A stretch of DNA of 64,000 nt from Algiphilus sp965216485 (GTDB taxonomy: Bacteria; Pseudomonadota; Gammaproteobacteria; Nevskiales; Nevskiaceae), in assembly GCF_965216485.1 (NCBI RefSeq), contig NZ_OZ244162.1:2976001-3040000 (forward strand). The letters run 5' to 3'. The notes beneath the pieces were generated by a model, which did not search any database, had not been told where the DNA came from, and saw only the letters and a list, made by a program, of their open reading frames with translations. This document shows, piece after piece, positions 9,601 to 17,540 of the stretch; the first letter of the stretch is position 1, and every line of letters begins with the position of its first letter. The translations under genes and the position numbers were made by a program.

Positions 9601-10150
9601 CCAGCTGCTCGCGGGCACTGGCTGCCATGCGCTGCAGAACCCCCTCAGCCCCCTCCAGCAGCGCGCGCTCGTTACGCTCGGCCAAGAGGGCCTGGACGGT
9701 GGCGTCATCGCCAGCGCGTGCCTGATCGATCGCCGGTTCCGCGAAGGCGTTGCGCCAGCGTGAGACGCGCCTTTCGATGTCGCGCAGCAACGCCTCGCGT
9801 TCCGCATCGGGCTGGCCAATGGCGCGCAGCGAAGCTGCGACCTCCGCGAGCCGTGCGGGCAGTTCGCGATAGGCCGTATAGAAGGCTTCGTCCCGACTGA
9901 GCAGAAAGCCACGGAGGTTGCTTTCGTTCTCGAGCAACAGACTGCGCATGCGCTCGATCAACACCAGGCGGCGCGCCGTATCTCGCGTGATGTCGCGTAC
10001 TTCGGTGAGCTCGTCCGCGGCCATCCAGTACAGGGCCGTCAGCGCGGTGAGCAATGCCAGGATAATGCCAAAGGCGAGCGAAAAGCGGGTCTGGAGCCGC
10101 AAGCCACGTCGGCGCAGGGGAGGTGATTCCGCTCGCGGCCCGTCGTTCAC
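6608..10150 (-). CDS. Membrane hybrid sensor histidine kinase: CHASE3-like, HAMP, GAF, HisKA, HATPase, three receivers
   Basis: 1180 residues. TM1 is near residues 24-46. The extracytoplasmic helical segment (about 47-190, LVLIERMRSLLLENESNLRGFLLS) resembles CHASE3. TM2 near 196-220 is followed by HAMP (to about 275), a GAF-like region (about 290-435) and a long coiled coil (about 440-535) rich in E, Q and R. HisKA has phospho-acceptor His545 in NMSHELRTPLNALL. The HATPase carries the N box (NLLGNAIKFTERG), G1 (DTGIGM) and G2 (GGTGLGLAI). Three receivers follow, with Asp839, Asp961 and Asp1107. Receiver 2 lacks the usual KP loop and reads IVIKGV. The gene overlaps the TerB-like gene by ATGA, so the two are translationally coupled; it probably phosphorylates the downstream receiver-GGDEF protein. 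The stimulus is unknown. Confidence 0.95.
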   Translation of the reverse strand: MNDGPRAESPPLRRRGLRLQTRFSLAFGIILALLTALTALYWMAADELTEVRDITRDTARRLVLIERMRSLLLENESNLRGFLLSRDEAFYTAYRELPARLAEVAASLRAIGQPDAEREALLRDIERRVSRWRNAFAEPAIDQARAGDDATVQALLAERNERALLEGAEGVLQRMAASAREQLERRETRTRQRLRTIEITVVAGIVGALFVMLLVVRLTHARVTHPMSTLAASTRRLAAGDESVTIAYQGQADEVGDIARALNQFRDANRMSRESAWIKAHVAELTERLGQQDSWEEFGQMLLTHLCAPLGALSAVLYRIDADDGAAWAVAHWADGSLQGDGRRRFARGEGLVGECLRTARTVRLEPLPDDARVQVTGTMSIRPHFLAIEPLHLGQDVVGVLEFSALEAPNAAQEALLAEVRRVLALAMDSLDGELRTRKLLEQTREQALTLRENEEELRRQQNELRATNEALSKQAAELEAQGERVQASEQEMRAQAQELRAANRELQERSDALEQASEALQRKSEEVERASRYKSEFLANMSHELRTPLNALLILARTLADNDEGNLTPDQVESAQVVYESGHNLLRLINDILDLSKIEAGRLDAERQRIPLHAFFERIHRQFAPLANEKALHYEHEIGSDLPEVIYQDGDKLRQIVVNLLGNAIKFTERGAVRLQLDCTDDELVVRVRDTGIGMDAETASRVFRAFEQADGSTSRRFGGTGLGLAISSRLAELLGGSLQVDSTPGEGSCFTLRLPLLEAPDDAASSDEAPAALPASTQPASAAPAPTLLIVEDDRNFARILAEMARDRGYSVLTAARGSDALEQARQHRPQGIVLDVGLPDMDGYAVAERLRQDAATAAIPLHFISAEDDPGAAVRGNAIGFLRKPVSREELDQVLSRLLGVATPRQILLVDDDAATRRAVAQLFAGQAGVSLSHAESGGEAISALREEGPYDCVILDLGLPDMSGFDVLDAIERAAHSPPVIVYSGRELSDDETRRLRGHADSIVIKGVQASERLLEEVQSFLRNVPGTPPAVMASAGTGGGSALALQGRRVLLVDDDVRNVFALSKALRARGLDIVMRQDAERALDYLQSEEGAEVELVLMDIMMPGMDGYTAMRRIRDMPTRAHLPIIALTAKAMEEDRDKCLEAGASDYLSKPVDVDRLVAMMRAWLAPDGQH

Positions 10151-10617
10151 GCGTCCGGCTTGTTGCGTCCGTGCTTTTCTTCCACCGCCAGCTTTTCCTG
10201 GATGAACACGCTATGCGGGATGTAGAGCAGCTCCGCGAGTCGCCGCGTCATGTGCTCCTCATGCGCATCCAGCACGCCATCGGCATAGGCGACTTCCCAG
10301 ATCATGCGCACGATGCCGCGCTTGTCGTCGGCATCGCACTGGGCATTCAGTGCGTCGATGTAGTCGTGCAGGGACACTGCATCGCTCTTCACGGCACGCG
10401 CCTGCTCGAGCAGGGTCTCGCTGGTGGCAGCATCGATGCCCGGCATGGCCTGCAGTAAGTCGCGCAGTGTCTTGTCCTCGGCATCCGCCACTTCCATGTC
10501 CGCGCAGGCGATTTCGTAGAGCAGTACTGCTGTCGCCAGCTCCGTTCCGGGCGATGACGCCTTGTCCGCGCCATCGCCCCCGCCGAGTAAGGATTGCAAT
10601 TTTTCCCAGAGCATCAT
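10147..10617 (-). CDS. TerB-like (tellurite resistance TerB family) protein
   Basis: 156-residue soluble helical protein. Paired acidic segments DMEVADAEDKTLRDLL and AYADGVLDAHEEHMTRRLAELL have the D.ev...E...i pattern repeated in TerB/DjlA-type domains, where the acidic residues can bind divalent metal. The family is often found as an adaptor near envelope stress or signalling genes; its molecular job is not settled. Start chosen at ATG 10617 just after the stop of the upstream barrel gene (TGA 10622-10624); the adjacent ATG 10614 is equally possible and has better spacing from GAGGG. Its 3' end overlaps the hybrid kinase start by 4 bp, so a function in that signalling pathway is likely (inference). 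Confidence 0.75.
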   Translation of the reverse strand: MMLWEKLQSLLGGGDGADKASSPGTELATAVLLYEIACADMEVADAEDKTLRDLLQAMPGIDAATSETLLEQARAVKSDAVSLHDYIDALNAQCDADDKRGIVRMIWEVAYADGVLDAHEEHMTRRLAELLYIPHSVFIQEKLAVEEKHGRNKPDA

Positions 10618-10621
10618 GCCC

Positions 10622-11353
10622 TCAGAGGGTAATGCCAAGGCGCAGATTGGTCACGAAGTTGTCACCGTTCTGCTCGATTTCCGGTGTGATATCGATCAGC
10701 CCGAGAGACAGCCGCAGCCCCGCGAAGAAGCGCCCGTTGTCGACGCGTTCGGCATCGATGGAAGAATCCGAGGGATCAAGCTCGCCCGTGACGTAGCCCA
10801 CGCCGGCATAGGGCGTGAGCATGGCAAAGCCCTTGGAGATGGTGGCGTCTACCGACCACGTGTCGTAGTCGAAGTCGTCCACGCCGGTGAGCTGGCTGTA
10901 GCCCAGGCGCAGCGCGATACCCGGCGTCGCGACGCCGCCTTCCCAGATCGCGTATTGCAGCGCACCGCCAAAGAGTGAGCCATCGGTATTGAGGACATCG
11001 GCGTAGAAGGCGGAGACATCAATGCCCAGCGGCAGGCCCTTGCGCGCACGCAGGCCCGCGGTGGTGATGTCGCCGACCCGATTGCCGCTGGCGCGCTGCC
11101 AGGCGTCCTCGTCGTCGGTGGCCATGTAGCCCGCAAAGGCGCCAACACCAGTACCGATCAGACCGAAGGCTTCGGCCGGGCCGAGCGCCTTGTAGGAGGT
11201 CGCGGCGGCAAGATCTTCCGACATCTGACGGACATCGGATGCGGCCGCGCCACTCTGCAACTCGAAATCGTTGGCGACCGCCAGTGGGCTGGCGAGCCAT
11301 GCCGTCAGGGCAAGGCATGCTCCGGTCCTGCGGAGTGTTCTCGGAATCAACAT
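10622..11353 (-). CDS. Outer-membrane beta-barrel protein, unassigned family
   Basis: 243 residues with a signal peptide (about 1-25, ACLALTAWLASPLAVAND) and a mature part of alternating amphipathic strands such as GIALRLGYSQLTG, MLTPYAGVGYVTGEL and FAGLRLSLGLIDITPEIEQN. It ends with an aromatic-free L (LRLGITL), so a classical terminal F/W/Y is missing. The pattern suggests a small 8-10 stranded barrel in the outer membrane. No close family recognised. ATG 11353 has GAGGAG upstream; the longer frame from 11434 would add an implausible N-terminus before the signal peptide. It is followed at 4 bp by the TerB-like gene, so barrel, TerB, kinase and diguanylate cyclase look like one unit. Confidence 0.75.
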   Translation of the reverse strand: MLIPRTLRRTGACLALTAWLASPLAVANDFELQSGAAASDVRQMSEDLAAATSYKALGPAEAFGLIGTGVGAFAGYMATDDEDAWQRASGNRVGDITTAGLRARKGLPLGIDVSAFYADVLNTDGSLFGGALQYAIWEGGVATPGIALRLGYSQLTGVDDFDYDTWSVDATISKGFAMLTPYAGVGYVTGELDPSDSSIDAERVDNGRFFAGLRLSLGLIDITPEIEQNGDNFVTNLRLGITL

Positions 11354-11434
11354 CTCAGGGCTCCTCGGTCGTGCGTGTGTCCTTCGTTCTGCGCGCGAGC
11401 ATAGCACCGCCGCAGCAAGCTCCCGCAGCGGCAA

Positions 11435-12097
11435 TCAGCCTCCCACAAGGCCTTCCAGACATGCCCGCGCCGGCGCGCGCACCGCCTGGAGCTGACCGTG
11501 GAAGAAGTGTCCACCTTCCTCGGTGAGGCTCCACTGGGGGGGCGGATCGGCGGCCTGAAGGTCGGTGTGTGTGGCCTCGTAAGGCACGACATCGTCGTCC
11601 TTCGCGTGAATGCAAAGCCAGGGACAGGTGGGCCACTGTGGCCAGATACCCTGAAAGTAGCGTGTGGCCGGCGCGACCGTAATCAGCGCCGCGGGCGCAA
11701 TGTCCGCCTGCGCCGCCAGGGCCACGTAGCCACCGAAGGAAAAGCCCGCCAGTGCCAAGGCCTCCCCCGCCAGCCGATGGCGCAGCCACTCGGCAACGCG
11801 GAGGCAGTCCCGCGTCTCCCCCTGCCCTGCATCGTGCGCGCCCTCGCTCGCACCCACACCCCGGAAATTGAAGCGCAGCGCTGCCATGCCGGCGTCGTGG
11901 GCAGCAGCGGCCAGCGTCGTGACCACCTTGTTATCCATGGTGCCGCCATAGAGCGGATGCGGATGGCAGACGAGCAGCGCACCGCGCGCAGGCGCGCCGC
12001 GGGGCGTCGAGAGTACGGCCTCGATAGCACCCGCTTCACCGTCGATGAAGACCGTTTCCCGTGCGCCGGGGGCAGGTAGCTGCTGGGTCATGTCCAT
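11435..12097 (-). CDS. Alpha/beta hydrolase of the COG2945 type
   Basis: 220 residues. The N-terminal signature LVCHPHPLYGGTMDNKVV and the following LRFNFRGVGASEG are diagnostic of the COG2945 hydrolase group. The nucleophile elbow is GFSFGGYVAL, the acid lies in IHAKDDDVVPY and the histidine in GGHFFHG. No signal peptide, so cytoplasmic; substrate unknown. ATG 12097 (MDMTQQ) and ATG 12091 (MTQQLPAPG) are both possible because neither has a strong ribosome-binding site; the frame extends further up without family similarity. It lies 81 bp upstream of the outer-membrane barrel gene on the same strand and may share its transcript. Confidence 0.88.
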   Translation of the reverse strand: MDMTQQLPAPGARETVFIDGEAGAIEAVLSTPRGAPARGALLVCHPHPLYGGTMDNKVVTTLAAAAHDAGMAALRFNFRGVGASEGAHDAGQGETRDCLRVAEWLRHRLAGEALALAGFSFGGYVALAAQADIAPAALITVAPATRYFQGIWPQWPTCPWLCIHAKDDDVVPYEATHTDLQAADPPPQWSLTEEGGHFFHGQLQAVRAPARACLEGLVGG

Positions 12098-12324
12098 GAA
12101 TCCAGAAATGGGGCCATACGTCGCTTGCCGGCACAGCCCCGTGCAGTAGGAATGAGCCGGCATGGTAGCGCTGTAGCTTCCTCATCGCCGGAGCGCTTGA
12201 TGCCCTCCGGCATTGCCGCTGACGCGCATCGACGGCCAGAGGTCGATGCCGTATCATCAAACAACGACCCGTCCGGACCCGCACCTGCTTGTGCGCCGAC
12301 GGGACACTTCATCGGGGAGCCAGA

Positions 12325-12966
12325 ATGAACGCTTGGAAGACCATTGCGGCCGGTGTCGCCATCGGCCTGGGAAGCACCGCTTTCACGTCTGCCACGGCAT
12401 TGCCTTTTGGCGATGTGTCCTTCACCGAGCGCATGCTGTGGAACGATCCGACGGCGCGCTTCTATATGTCGGTCGAATTCGGCGGGCAACCGGTCGAGCA
12501 CCGCTACCCCGTGCATCTGGGTCTGCGGCTGGACCGCAACAAGCAAGCGGATTGGACCCAGACAACGCCGATGGCGCAGATCGATTTCGACCGCGCCGGT
12601 CTGCACGCCGCCACTCTCGGCGGCATGCCGCTGCTGCAGCGGCAATACGCACTGAATCAGCAGGAAGGCGACATCATCTACAACTGGACCGACTGGGGCC
12701 TGCTGGCCCTGGGCGTCGCGGGTCTGGGATATGTCATCTATGAGGTCGCCGACAGTGATGAAAGCGCCGAGCCGCAGCGCGATGATGACGGCAATCTTGA
12801 CAATGGCGACGGCGACGGCAGCGGCGACGATGGTGGCGGCGGATTGCTCGGCGGCCTGTTGGGCGGCGGCACCGGCTTTCTGGAGTCGCCTCGGGGCAGC
12901 CTGACCGAATCGGAGTATCGCGAATGGCTGGACGGCGGCACTGGTCATATGGGCGATCTCGACTAG
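12325..12966 (+). CDS. Exported protein with acidic Gly/Asp-rich tail, unknown function
   Basis: 213 residues. Signal peptide at about 1-26 (TIAAGVAIGLGSTAFTSATA). A globular segment to about residue 110 follows (DVSFTERMLWNDPTARFYMSV), then a hydrophobic stretch at about 117-133 (GLLALGVAGLGYVIYEV) that may cross the membrane. A low-complexity acidic run of D, G and E covers about 137-172, followed by a glycine hinge (GLLGGLLGGGTGF) and a C-terminal acidic segment. The acidic repeat resembles a calcium-binding or spacer tail, but this is only composition. I do not recognise the family. ATG 12325 has GGGGAG at 8 bp. It stands alone between the divergent hydrolase and a hairpin terminator 48 bp downstream. 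Confidence 0.7.
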   Translation: MNAWKTIAAGVAIGLGSTAFTSATALPFGDVSFTERMLWNDPTARFYMSVEFGGQPVEHRYPVHLGLRLDRNKQADWTQTTPMAQIDFDRAGLHAATLGGMPLLQRQYALNQQEGDIIYNWTDWGLLALGVAGLGYVIYEVADSDESAEPQRDDDGNLDNGDGDGSGDDGGGGLLGGLLGGGTGFLESPRGSLTESEYREWLDGGTGHMGDLD

Positions 12967-13014
12967 TACCGGACCCAGGCGGCGTGACCACCCGCCCTCC
13001 CTTCATCGGTCAAA

Positions 13015-13039
13015 GACGGGGAGCTTCAGGCTCCCCGTC
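13015..13039 (+). terminator. Hairpin terminator after the acidic-tail protein gene
   Basis: Perfect 10-bp GC-rich stem (gacggggagc / gctccccgtc) with a 5-base loop (ttcag), 48 bp after the stop at 12966. No clear T-run follows, so strength is uncertain. It ends only 12 bp before the next gene's proposed ATG at 13052, so it could also occlude or regulate that start. Confidence 0.6.
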
Positions 13040-13051
13040 CTGTGTCGGCCC

Positions 13052-14875
13052 ATGGCAATGACGCATGCCCTTCAGCGCTGGTGGCGCACCGCCAGCAGCA
13101 TCGACCTGCGCGGACTGGCCGCATTGCGGGTCCTGCTCGGCGGCATCGTCTTCTGCGACATGCTGGCCCGCCTTGGAGCGCTCACCGCCTTCTACAGCGA
13201 CGAAGGCATCCTGCCCCGTGCCACGCTGCTGGAAGCGGTAGCCACCCATCGCTTCTCGCTGTTGATGGCCACCGGTGCGCCGTGGTGGGCGGCGGCAGTC
13301 ATTGTGATTGCAGCACTAGCGGCCCTTGCTTTTGCACTGGGCTGGCGCACCCGGCTCGCGAATCTCGTGCTGTTCATCGCCGTGGGATCGATCCAGTCGC
13401 GCCAGCCGCTGATCCTGATTGGCGGTGACATCCTCATCATGGCGCTGCTGTTCTGGTGTCTGCTGCTGCCCACGGGCGCACGCTGGTCGGCCGATGCCGC
13501 GCTGGCCAGCGCGTCCCCGCCGCCTCGTCACCGTTACCGCAGCCTCGCCGCCTTCGGTCTGCTGGTACAGGTGGTGTCGGTGTACTTCTTCTCCGCTGTC
13601 CTCAAGCACGGCGATGCCTGGTGGCCAGACGGCACGGCGGTGTACTACGCGCTGGAACTGGATCGTTACGCCACCGACTTCGGTCGCTGGCTGCAGCAAT
13701 GGCCGACGCTCACCCAGGGGCTGAGCTATGGCGTCTACGGCCTGGAATGGTTGGTGCCCCTCTTGGTCTTCGCCCCCCTTGCCACCTATAGGTTGCGGCT
13801 GCTCGCCTTCGTTCTGCTCATGGGCATGCACCTGGGCTTTCTGCTCTGCCTGGAGCTGGGGCACTTCCCATGGGTCAGCATGGCATCGCTGATGGCACTG
13901 ACCACCCCAGGGCTGTGGCAAACGCTGCGCCGCAGGTTGGACCCGAAGCACCCGACCGCAGCGCGCACCCGCACCTACTACGACCGCGACTGTGCCTTCT
14001 GCCGCGCCAGCTGCCGTCTGCTGCGCGTCTTCCTGGTGCTGCCGCGCACCCGCATCGAAGCCGCGCAGGACACGCCGCGGGCGCATCGCCTGATGGAGGC
14101 GCACTGGAGTTGGGTCATCATCGACGGCGAACGCACCGCTCACCTCAAGTTCGACGCCTTCATCGCCCTGCTGCGTGCCAGCCTGTTGTTCCGATGGTTG
14201 GCACCGTTGATGCAGTGGTCACCGATCCACCGCTTCGGCACAGCGACCTATGACCGCGTCGCCAACGGCCGTGGCGCCGTGGCGGCATGGACCCACTGGT
14301 TCTGGCAATCGCGCCCGGTACGCTGGCGCTTCGGCAACGGCCATCAGACAGTGGCCGTTGTGGCATTGCTCGCCATCACCGTCTGGAATGCGACCACCGT
14401 CGATTGGTTATCGCGCGCATGGGCAACCCCCTTGGCGCCGCTGATGCAGACCCTCCGTCTTGACCAGCGCTGGGACATGTTCGCGCCGGAGCCATCCCGC
14501 CGCGACGGGTGGATCGTGTTCCCGGCGACGCTGGAGAACGGCGAAACCATGGACCTGCGGCGGCCCAGACAGGCGCTGCGTTGGGAGCGCCCCGAACCGC
14601 CCAACGCGCATCGAAATCTTCGCTGGCATAGCTACGAGTGGCGACTGTACGCGCTGCGCAATGAAGCCCTGTTCCTTGCCTATGGGCGCTATCTATGTCG
14701 CCAGTACAACAGCGACGCACCGGCAGGGGAACGGCTGCTGCGCTTCGACATGGTCTACGTCATCGAAGCCTCGCCTCCCCGCGGTGGGCAAAGTACTGCC
14801 GAGCGCCGCACCGCCTGGCACCATCGCTGCTTGCCGGACGAACCCACACCTTCTCCTCGGACGCCCGCTTCCTGA
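13052..14875 (+). CDS. HTTM membrane protein fused to a DUF393 thiol-oxidoreductase-like domain
   Basis: 607 residues. The N-terminal half (about 10-285) has many hydrophobic segments and begins LRGLAALRVLLGGIVFCDML, the HTTM / vitamin K-dependent gamma-carboxylase-like pattern. A DUF393 domain follows at about 305-400, starting YYDRDCAFCRASCRLLR with a CxxC-type motif. A further TM (about 430-455) and a soluble C-terminal region with RWDMFAPEPSRRDGW complete the protein. HTTM-DUF393 fusions occur in bacteria; the reaction is unknown. ATG 13052 and ATG 13058 are close alternatives, neither with a clear ribosome-binding site. Its TGA overlaps the ATG of tatD by one base (TGATG), so the genes are translationally coupled, although no functional link is obvious. 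Confidence 0.8.
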   Translation: MAMTHALQRWWRTASSIDLRGLAALRVLLGGIVFCDMLARLGALTAFYSDEGILPRATLLEAVATHRFSLLMATGAPWWAAAVIVIAALAALAFALGWRTRLANLVLFIAVGSIQSRQPLILIGGDILIMALLFWCLLLPTGARWSADAALASASPPPRHRYRSLAAFGLLVQVVSVYFFSAVLKHGDAWWPDGTAVYYALELDRYATDFGRWLQQWPTLTQGLSYGVYGLEWLVPLLVFAPLATYRLRLLAFVLLMGMHLGFLLCLELGHFPWVSMASLMALTTPGLWQTLRRRLDPKHPTAARTRTYYDRDCAFCRASCRLLRVFLVLPRTRIEAAQDTPRAHRLMEAHWSWVIIDGERTAHLKFDAFIALLRASLLFRWLAPLMQWSPIHRFGTATYDRVANGRGAVAAWTHWFWQSRPVRWRFGNGHQTVAVVALLAITVWNATTVDWLSRAWATPLAPLMQTLRLDQRWDMFAPEPSRRDGWIVFPATLENGETMDLRRPRQALRWERPEPPNAHRNLRWHSYEWRLYALRNEALFLAYGRYLCRQYNSDAPAGERLLRFDMVYVIEASPPRGGQSTAERRTAWHHRCLPDEPTPSPRTPAS

Positions 14876-15693
14876 TGATCGACATCGGCGCCAATCTCAC
14901 GCACGAAAGCTTTGCCCACGACCGCGACGCGGTCATCGCCCGCGCCGCGGCGGCTGGCCTGAGCCACATCGTGCTCACCGGGAGCTGCGCGCAGAGCAAT
15001 CACGATGCGCTCGAGCTGGCGCGTGCGCGAACCGACATGTTGTCCTGCACTGCGGGCCTGCATCCGCATCACGCTAGTGACTGGAATGACGGTCTCGCCG
15101 GCCAGATCCGCAGCCACGCCGCAGATCCCGCGTGCCGGGCCGTGGGCGAATGCGGCCTCGACTATTTCCGCGACCTGTCGCCGCGCGACGATCAGGCGCG
15201 GGCTTTCCGCGCGCAGCTCGATATCGCCGTGGAAAGCCGGCGTCCCGTCTTCCTGCATCAGCGCGACGCGCATGCGGATTTTCTTGCCATCCTGCGCGAG
15301 TACCGACCGCAGCTTGCGGACGTCTGCGTGCATTGCTTTACCGATACGCGCGAGGCGATGGAAGCCTACCTCGCGCTCGATTGCTATATCGGCATCACGG
15401 GATGGATCTGCGACGAGCGCCGCGGTAACGACCTGGTCGCAGCGGTTCCGCACATCCCCGCCCACCGACTGCTGATCGAAACCGACGCCCCCTACCTGCT
15501 GCCACGCAACCTGCCGCGCGCGCTGCGCAAGAGTGCCGGCCGGCGCAATGAACCCGCGTACCTGCCCTGGGTGCGCGATGCGGTCGCCGAAGCGCGCGGT
15601 GAAAGCCCGGAAACCGTCGAGGCCTGCACCACGGCCAACGCGGAACGCTTCTTCGGCCTGACGGCCGAGCACGAAGCCACCTCGGGACACTGA
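14875..15693 (+). CDS. tatD: TatD family metal-dependent DNase/exonuclease
   Basis: 272-residue amidohydrolase-fold enzyme; TatD is a Mg2+-dependent 3'-5' exonuclease on single-stranded DNA and RNA, implicated in repair of oxidative damage. It starts MIDIGANLTHESF, where the usual metal motif HxH is replaced by AN-L as in true TatD (DIGaNLT). Other metal ligands are in VGECGLDYFRDLSP (Glu), FLHQRDAH, CVHCFTD and IETDAPYLLPRN. Length is normal (about 260). ATG 14875 overlaps the preceding stop by one base. A strong hairpin terminator lies 10 bp downstream, shared with the convergent ilvD. Confidence 0.92.
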   Translation: MIDIGANLTHESFAHDRDAVIARAAAAGLSHIVLTGSCAQSNHDALELARARTDMLSCTAGLHPHHASDWNDGLAGQIRSHAADPACRAVGECGLDYFRDLSPRDDQARAFRAQLDIAVESRRPVFLHQRDAHADFLAILREYRPQLADVCVHCFTDTREAMEAYLALDCYIGITGWICDERRGNDLVAAVPHIPAHRLLIETDAPYLLPRNLPRALRKSAGRRNEPAYLPWVRDAVAEARGESPETVEACTTANAERFFGLTAEHEATSGH

Positions 15694-15703
15694 GGCGTCC
15701 CAC

Positions 15704-15734
15704 CCACCGCCGGCGCGCATCGTGCCGGCGGTGG
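15704..15734. terminator. Bidirectional hairpin between tatD and ilvD
   Basis: Perfect 11-bp inverted repeat (ccaccgccggc / gccggcggtgg) around a 9-base centre that can pair further. It lies exactly between two convergent genes (stop 15693 and stop 15743), so it can serve both strands. No T-run on either side. Confidence 0.65.
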
Positions 15735-15742
15735 CTGCAGAC

Positions 15743-17446
15743 TCAGGCTTCCGGTTCGGCGTCGGTAATCGCGCCGCGTTCGGCGCCTGCTGCCAGTCGC
15801 GCGAACTTGCCCAGTACGCCGCGCGTGTAGCGCGGCGGCCGCGGCTGCCAGGCCTGACGACGGCGCTCCAGCTCGGCGTCGTCAAGATGCACCTCGATCT
15901 TGAGCTGCTCGGCGTCGATGGTGACCTGATCACCCTCTTCGACCAATGCAATCGGGCCACCCACGGCGGCCTCAGGGGCGACATGGCCTACGACCATGCC
16001 CCAGGTCCCACCGGAAAAGCGGCCGTCGGTGATGAAGCCCACACTCTCGCCCAGCCCCTTGCCGATAATGGCCGAGGTCGGCGCCAGCATTTCGCGCATG
16101 CCGGGCCCGCCCTTGGGGCCTTCATAGCGGATGATCAGCACATCGCCGGCCTGGATCTTGTCGCCCAGGATCGCTTCCATGGCGTCGTCCTCCGAGTCAT
16201 AGACGCGTGCCGGCCCGGTGATCACCGGATGCTTGATGCCAGTGATCTTGGCCACACAGCCCAATGGCGAGAGATTGCCCTTGAGGATGGCCAGATGCCC
16301 CGCCGTGTACATCGGGTTGTCGAAGGGACGGATCACATCCTGATCCGCGCGCGGCTGCTCCGGCACATCGGCCAGCACTTCCTCCAGCGTCTGACCGGTG
16401 ATGGTCAGGCAATCACCGTGCAGCAAGCCATTGGCGAGCAGGATCTTCATGACCTGCGGCGTACCCCCCGCCTTGTGGAATTCGGTGACGACGTAGCGGC
16501 CCGACGGCTTCAGATCGCACAGCACCGGCACCTTCTTGCGCATTCGCTCGAAGTCGTCGATGGTCCACTCGACGCCCGCGGTATGGGCGATGGCGAGGAA
16601 GTGCAGGACCGCATTGGTCGAGCCCCCCGTGGCCATGATCACCGCCACCGCATTCTCGATGGACTTGCGCGTGACGAGATCGCGCGGCCGGATATTGAGA
16701 TCGACCGCCTTGCGCAGAGCCACGGCCGAAGCGGCCACGGAATCCGCCTTCTCCGGATCCGGGCTGGCCATGGTCGAGGAGTACGGCAGCGACATGCCCA
16801 TGGCTTCGAAAGCGCTCGACATGGTGTTGGCGGTGAACATGCCGCCGCAGGCACCGAAGCTCGGGCAGGCATTGCGCTCGATGCCCTCGTAGTCTTCCTT
16901 CTCCATCTTGCCGGCGGTGTAGGCACCCACCGCCTCGAAGGCGGAGACGATGGTCAGGTTCTGGTCCTTCCAGCAACCCGGCTTGATGGTGCCGGCGTAG
17001 CAGAAGATGGCCGGCACATTGATGCGCAACATGGCGATCATGGCGCCCGGCATGTTCTTGTCGCAGCCACCGATGGCGAGCACGCCGTCCATGAACTGGG
17101 ACTGCACCGCCGTCTCGATGGAATCGGCGATGACCTCGCGCGACACCAGCGAATACTTCATGCCCTCGGTGCCCATGGAAATGCCATCGGTCACCGTCGG
17201 AAAGCCGAACATCTGCGGCTTGGCACCCGCCTCGTTGAGCGCCTCGATGGCGCGCTCGGCGAGCGCACCAATACCCGCGTTGCAGGGGTTCATCGTCGAG
17301 TGACCGGAAGCCACGCCGATGATCGGCTTGTTGAAATCGCCGTCACCAAAACCGACCGCGCGCAGCATGGCACGGTTGGGCGAGCGGGCAACGCTCTGGG
17401 TGATGGTGTTGGAACGGTAGCGGGGCGTTTTGGCGTCGTTGCTCAT
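15743..17446 (-). CDS. ilvD: Dihydroxy-acid dehydratase
   Basis: Fe-S dehydratase forming the 2-keto acids of valine and isoleucine. 567 residues, the shorter subfamily rather than the roughly 615-residue E. coli form. Cluster and active-site motifs are visible: GGCDKNMPGAMIA, PSFGACGGMFTANTM, and the C-terminal GRFSGGTWGMVVGHVAPEA with the catalytic serine region. N-terminus is normal for the family (YRSNTITQSVARSPNRAML). Cytoplasmic. It is a single gene here: convergent with tatD, divergent from the lipoprotein hydrolase by 94 bp, and far from ilvA (14 kb), so branched-chain genes are scattered. Confidence 0.96.
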   Translation of the reverse strand: MSNDAKTPRYRSNTITQSVARSPNRAMLRAVGFGDGDFNKPIIGVASGHSTMNPCNAGIGALAERAIEALNEAGAKPQMFGFPTVTDGISMGTEGMKYSLVSREVIADSIETAVQSQFMDGVLAIGGCDKNMPGAMIAMLRINVPAIFCYAGTIKPGCWKDQNLTIVSAFEAVGAYTAGKMEKEDYEGIERNACPSFGACGGMFTANTMSSAFEAMGMSLPYSSTMASPDPEKADSVAASAVALRKAVDLNIRPRDLVTRKSIENAVAVIMATGGSTNAVLHFLAIAHTAGVEWTIDDFERMRKKVPVLCDLKPSGRYVVTEFHKAGGTPQVMKILLANGLLHGDCLTITGQTLEEVLADVPEQPRADQDVIRPFDNPMYTAGHLAILKGNLSPLGCVAKITGIKHPVITGPARVYDSEDDAMEAILGDKIQAGDVLIIRYEGPKGGPGMREMLAPTSAIIGKGLGESVGFITDGRFSGGTWGMVVGHVAPEAAVGGPIALVEEGDQVTIDAEQLKIEVHLDDAELERRRQAWQPRPPRYTRGVLGKFARLAAGAERGAITDAEPEA

Positions 17447-17540
17447 GGGACAGGATTCGAGTGAGTTCAGTACCGCGTAAGCGGCCAGATGCTACACGAG
17501 CCCTACCCTTTCGTCCCGTTACAGCCGGCTGGAGACCCTC

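Noticed and set aside
15722..17464. 580-residue open frame antisense to ilvD
   Set aside because: High-GC genes leave long open frames on the other strand. The frame has no ribosome-binding site, no recognisable domain and exactly mirrors ilvD codons.
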